This document shows positions 60,831 through 64,000 of a stretch of 64,000 nucleotides of DNA, piece by piece (position 1 is the first letter of the stretch; every line of letters starts with the position of its first letter). The position numbers and the translations under genes were made by a program. The DNA is taken from contig JAKOGP010000005.1 in assembly GCA_022239325.1 (NCBI GenBank), positions 62,001 through 126,000 of the forward strand, written 5' to 3'. The notes under the pieces were generated by a model. That model was not told the origin of the DNA and did not search any database. It saw nothing but the letters and a program-made list of their open reading frames with translations. The stretch is from Flavobacteriaceae bacterium LSUCC0859. Its GTDB lineage: Bacteria > Bacteroidota > Bacteroidia > Flavobacteriales > Flavobacteriaceae.

Positions 60831-61565
60831 TTGTTAAAACTGCTATCCTACCCCCTAAGTGTGCTGTATTTCTTGTTGTTTGGAGTCACGCTTTTGGTAT
60901 TCCATCCCATTCAGGTACTTGCATTTAGGGGCTTAGGATATGAGGCACACCGCCGCTCGGTAGCACTTCTAAACGCCTGCCTTATGGGCTGTACCCGTGT
61001 TTTGGGCACCCGCTACACCATAAAGGGACTAGAACACTTACCCAAAAACCGGGCCGTGATATTGGTGGCCAACCACCAGAGTATGTATGACATTATTCCC
61101 ATTATTTGGCGGCTGCGTTCCTTAGAACCCAAATTTGTGTCCAAGGCCTCCTTGGGCAAGGGCATTCCCTCTATATCTTATAATTTACAGCACGGCGGTT
61201 CGGTACTTATAAACCGTAAAGATCCCAAACAGGCCATAGCTGCTATAAGCCAACTGGGCCAATATATAGAGAAACACAAGCGTTGTGCCGTGATTTTCCC
61301 CGAGGGCACCCGCTCTAGAAACGGACACCCTAAGGCCTTCCAAACCACTGGCCTTAAGGTGCTTATGAAAAAAGCCCCCTCTGCCCTACTGCTCCCTGTA
61401 ACTATTAACAACTCATGGAAAATGGTCCGCTGGGGACAATTCCCCATGGGACTGGGCTGCCACATTAGCCTGATCATTCACCCTGCTCAAGAACAAGCTG
61501 GCCCCGCAGACCAGCAAATTGCAGCCGTAGAACAGCAAATTATAGGCGCTATAAAAATGGCCTAA
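60831..61565 (+). CDS. 1-acylglycerol-3-phosphate acyltransferase (PlsC family)
   Basis: A lysophospholipid acyltransferase of phosphatidate synthesis. An N-terminal membrane helix (LKLLSYPLSVLYFLLFGVTL) is followed by the catalytic HX4D motif in VANHQSMYDIIPII and by the acceptor motif FPEGTRSRNGHPKAF. No ATG is available. The frame opens with TTG at 60762, overlapping bacilliredoxin by 41 bases, whereas TTG at 60831 gives MLKLLSYPLSVLYF, the usual flavobacterial start, and is preferred. Membrane-associated, cytoplasmic face. Confidence 0.88.
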   Translation: MLKLLSYPLSVLYFLLFGVTLLVFHPIQVLAFRGLGYEAHRRSVALLNACLMGCTRVLGTRYTIKGLEHLPKNRAVILVANHQSMYDIIPIIWRLRSLEPKFVSKASLGKGIPSISYNLQHGGSVLINRKDPKQAIAAISQLGQYIEKHKRCAVIFPEGTRSRNGHPKAFQTTGLKVLMKKAPSALLLPVTINNSWKMVRWGQFPMGLGCHISLIIHPAQEQAGPADQQIAAVEQQIIGAIKMA

Positions 61566-61598
61566 TAGCCCCCTTTCTCTGCAACCCACTTTCTTTTT

Positions 61599-61615
61599 GG
61601 CCTCCCGGCCGATGC
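61599..61615 (+). repeat. hairpin-GATGC element, copy 8 (intergenic)
   Basis: GGCC-TCCC-GGCC followed by GATGC, preceded by CTTTCTTTTT. Shortest stem (4 bp). It lies between the convergent plsC and hemJ genes. Confidence 0.6.
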
Positions 61616-61630
61616 GACTATAACTGAAGC

Positions 61631-62197
61631 CTATTCCTCGCCTTTTTTGTGGCGGTATTTTTTGTAGGAGCGGATGCCTAGCATGAGTAGGATGGCGAGG
61701 CCCACAAGGCCTGCGAGGCCAAAGATCCAACCGAGGGTGTTTTTTAGAATCACCAGGAAAACAATGGCGAATAAGAGCAAGGTAGCGCCCTCATTCCAGA
61801 CCCGCATGAAGGTGGGGGTGTAGCGGGGGCGGATGTGGCCGCGTTGGAGTTCGCGTACCATTTGGTGGCATTTGAGGTGGTAGAGCCAGAGGAGGACTAC
61901 AAAGAAAAGTTTGAGGTGCATCCACCCTTGGGTGAGCCAGCCCGGCATGAGCCAAAGGAGGCCTAGGGCAAAGACGGTGGCCAAGACCGCAGAGGGCCAG
62001 CTAATGATGTACCAGAGACGGCGGGTCATGAGCTGTATCTGGGGAACCAAATAGTCTGGGGCGGGGGCTGGTTTTTTTAGGGCCTCTAGGTGGTATACAA
62101 AGAGCCTGGGGATATAAAAAAGCCCTGCGAACCAGGTGATCACAAAGATCAGGTGCAGGGCTTTTATTAGTGAATAAGTGTCTATGCTAAATTCCAT
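61631..62197 (-). CDS. hemJ: HemJ-type protoporphyrinogen oxidase (CopD/UPF0093 family)
   Basis: A 188-residue membrane protein of the UPF0093/HemJ family, oxidising protoporphyrinogen IX in heme synthesis. Conserved His lies in IKALHLIFVITWFAGLFYIP (first helix) and a basic stretch includes MTRRLWYIISWPSAVLATVF. Four to five helices end in a Lys/Arg tail (SYKKYRHKKGEE). The frame offers a GTG at 62203 and an ATG at 62197; a TATTTTTG -7 element occupies 62210-62203, so ATG 62197 fits and would be nearly leaderless. Confidence 0.9.
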   Translation of the reverse strand: MEFSIDTYSLIKALHLIFVITWFAGLFYIPRLFVYHLEALKKPAPAPDYLVPQIQLMTRRLWYIISWPSAVLATVFALGLLWLMPGWLTQGWMHLKLFFVVLLWLYHLKCHQMVRELQRGHIRPRYTPTFMRVWNEGATLLLFAIVFLVILKNTLGWIFGLAGLVGLAILLMLGIRSYKKYRHKKGEE

Positions 62198-62215
62198 AGA
62201 CACAAAAATAAGGAT

Positions 62216-64000
62216 TTATTTAGTGGCTTCTAACTTTAAGAAAGGCAATTGCTTTTGGTTAAAGGCCTGGTTAAAGGCGTCTAAGTCTGCCCCTACTAAT
62301 TTTTCATAGGTGGCCAGCTGGGCATCTATAGCTGCAGTGAGCTCCTCGCGAACCGCCTGGTCCTGTGCCGTAGGGCCAAAATCGTCTAAACCTACTAGGG
62401 AGTTTAAGTGGCCTAACTTATTGGTGAGCCTAATGGGGAAATTGAGCGGGTCTTGGCCGGAGCGGTTTTGGGTCTGGTACAAGGCCTTTTCTACCTTGGA
62501 AAGCCCTTCTTTAAGCGCTTTGGCTTGGTCTAAGAGGGCTTTTAAGCTCTCGTCTCCCTTGTACTGCGCGCTAAAGGCGTCTAACTTTTTGGTTACCGCC
62601 CTAATGTTCTTTATGGCGTCGTGGGCCTCTTGCACCTTGGTATTTACCGCCGTGATAAAGTCATATTGGGCCTGCATGTCTGCCACAGTAGCCTCTGCAC
62701 GGGGGTCTGCTAGAATCTTAAAGCTGTGGCTGCCCACCGGATTTCCGTTTACACTCATAGCTACACTGTAGTCTCCGGGTACCGCCTTGGGACCGTCTAA
62801 ATTGGCCCACCATAATATCATTCCAGGTAGCTGCTCTGCGCCTGCCCCTCTGGTGTCCCACACAAAGGTGTTGCCCCCTTCTTTAACACTCATTTTCTGA
62901 TCTTTTTCGGTAGCCTTATTGCTAAAACTGGCCACAACTTCACCGCTAGCATTAGAAAAATCTAGGGCTACGGAGTCTTGTGCGGCTCCGGCAGGCAGAT
63001 AAAAATGAGTCAGTACCCCAGCAGGATGGTTGGTACCCGCTGTGAGGTTCTTTCTTCCAGAGCTTCCGCCCTTGGTTCTGTAAGCGTCCTTAGGAGGGAA
63101 CAGATGGGCCTCCTTGGTACTGGCAGTGGCCTCTAAAGCCTGCAGCGGATTCAGGTCATCTATTATCCAAAGGGATCTTCCTTGGGTGGCCACAATGAGG
63201 TTGTTGTCCTTAATGGCCAAGTCTGTAATAGGAACAATAGGCAAGTTTTGCTGGAAGGGTTCCCAGCTTGCGCCATCGTTAAAAGAAATATACATCCCTG
63301 TTTCTGTCCCAGCGTACAGCAATCCTTCTCTTTTTTGGTCTGCTCTAAGCACTCTGGTAAAGTGCTCGGGGTCTATGCCAGAAGTAATAGTGGTCCAGCT
63401 AGCTCCGTAATCTGAAGTCTTGTACAAATACGGCGTAAAATCTCCAGATTTGTAAGAGGTGGCTGCTATATAACAGACCGCAGGGTTAAAAGGAGAGGGC
63501 TCTACGGAGTTTACCATGGCCCAGGTAGGCATTTGTTTTGGGGTGATGTTGGTCCAATTGGCACCGCCATCTCTAGTGAGGTGAACCAGACCGTCGTCTG
63601 AACCTACCCACATAAGCCCTTCTTGTAGCGGGCTTTCACCGGCAGCAAAAATAGTAGCGTAATACTCTACCCCAGTGTTGTCTTGGGTAATAGGCCCTCC
63701 AGAAGAAACCAATTTACTGGGCTCATTTCTAGTTAGGTCTGGACTTAGGATCTCCCAGCTCTGTCCCTCATTGGTAGAGGCGTGTACGTGCTGAGAAAAG
63801 GTGTATATTTTCTTGGGATTGTGCTTGCTAAACACAATGGGGAAGTTCCACTGAAAGCGGTACTTCATGCCCTCTGCCCCATAGCCCATGGGGTTATCTG
63901 GCCATACGTTTATCCCTCTGGTGGTTCCTGTTTTGTGGTTTACCCTAGTGAGAAAGCCACCATAGGAGCCTCCGTATACAATGTCGTTATCCAAGGGGTC
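62216..64000 (-). CDS. sortilin/BNR-repeat (VPS10-like) protein, partial, runs off right edge
   Basis: At least 594 residues, open past the window end (DPLDNDIVYGGSYGG lies at the edge). The N-terminal part shown is a beta-propeller with repeated Asp-box-like motifs: HASTNEGQSWEILSPD, HLTRDGGANWTNITP, YKTSDYGASWTTITSG, YISFNDGASWEPFQQN and VATQGRSLWIIDDLNPLQ. Then follow a beta domain (NTFVWDTRGAGAEQLPGMIL) and a helical C-terminus. It belongs to the large exported Sortilin_N/WD40-YVTN proteins of Bacteroidota, labelled glycosyl hydrolase in some databases without proof. The missing N-terminus would carry the signal peptide. Confidence 0.85.
   Translation of the reverse strand, partial: DPLDNDIVYGGSYGGFLTRVNHKTGTTRGINVWPDNPMGYGAEGMKYRFQWNFPIVFSKHNPKKIYTFSQHVHASTNEGQSWEILSPDLTRNEPSKLVSSGGPITQDNTGVEYYATIFAAGESPLQEGLMWVGSDDGLVHLTRDGGANWTNITPKQMPTWAMVNSVEPSPFNPAVCYIAATSYKSGDFTPYLYKTSDYGASWTTITSGIDPEHFTRVLRADQKREGLLYAGTETGMYISFNDGASWEPFQQNLPIVPITDLAIKDNNLIVATQGRSLWIIDDLNPLQALEATASTKEAHLFPPKDAYRTKGGSSGRKNLTAGTNHPAGVLTHFYLPAGAAQDSVALDFSNASGEVVASFSNKATEKDQKMSVKEGGNTFVWDTRGAGAEQLPGMILWWANLDGPKAVPGDYSVAMSVNGNPVGSHSFKILADPRAEATVADMQAQYDFITAVNTKVQEAHDAIKNIRAVTKKLDAFSAQYKGDESLKALLDQAKALKEGLSKVEKALYQTQNRSGQDPLNFPIRLTNKLGHLNSLVGLDDFGPTAQDQAVREELTAAIDAQLATYEKLVGADLDAFNQAFNQKQLPFLKLEATK

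Overview
The window looks like a chromosome segment of a marine-type member of the Bacteroidota, most likely family Flavobacteriaceae. This rests on gene content (LemA-TPM operon, DUF3109, DUF3078, DUF2141 and DUF423 proteins, CrtY-type lycopene cyclase, MmpA/RseP-type protease, DUF1080 lipoproteins with the flavobacterial -S-C- lipobox). It also rests on promoters of the Bacteroidota type (TTTG ... 19 nt ... TAnnTTTG) and the general absence of Shine-Dalgarno leaders. Genus and species cannot be named from the sequence alone.

Layout. 1-8000 is AT-rich and accessory in character. It holds the tail of an AraC-family regulator, an indoleamine 2,3-dioxygenase-like heme protein, a short graveyard of gene fragments (possible integrase N-terminus, cupin, SDR), a DinB-like protein, a LemA-TPM-TPM operon and a DUF4143 ATPase preceded by four 23-bp repeats. 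It ends in a tRNA-Asn whose 3' end is duplicated downstream, flanking a methyltransferase gene and a DUF2892 gene. 8057-13081 has RseP, a SCO protein and the ferrous-iron system feoA-feoB plus a 49-residue Cys-tailed partner. 13293-17480 has a carboxypeptidase-like-domain protein and a minus-strand group with a ZIP metal transporter and an outer-membrane protein. 17659-26648 has lycopene cyclase, a prenyl diphosphate synthase, and a TetR-controlled TolC/MFP/RND efflux operon. 26703-39690 is mostly core: aspS, ClC channel, cold-shock protein, tadA, dxs, dgt, nadD, gmk, yicC.

39733-48401 is the clearest functional system: two DUF1080 lipoproteins, two xylose-isomerase-like TIM-barrel proteins (one an exported lipoprotein), a Gfo/Idh/MocA oxidoreductase, a nucleoside-symporter-like MFS permease and, divergently, a GMC dehydrogenase with its gluconate-2-dehydrogenase subunit-3 partner. 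Together they fit oxidation of glycosides to 3-keto-glycosides, cleavage, uptake and reduction. A nested inverted-repeat array lies in the divergent promoter. 48773-62203 holds class I ribonucleotide reductase, DUF3109, MarC, a crotonase, an NtrY-like histidine kinase, an S41 protease, dCMP deaminase, HupE/UreJ, a TerB-DnaJ protein, bacilliredoxin, PlsC and HemJ. A sortilin/BNR-repeat protein runs off the right end.

The most unusual signal is not a gene. The 9-mer GGCCGATGC occurs eight times on either strand. In every case it closes a small hairpin whose inner stem differs from copy to copy but whose arms remain complementary. Five copies lie inside genes and three between genes. This hairpin-GATGC family is the best candidate here for something undescribed.
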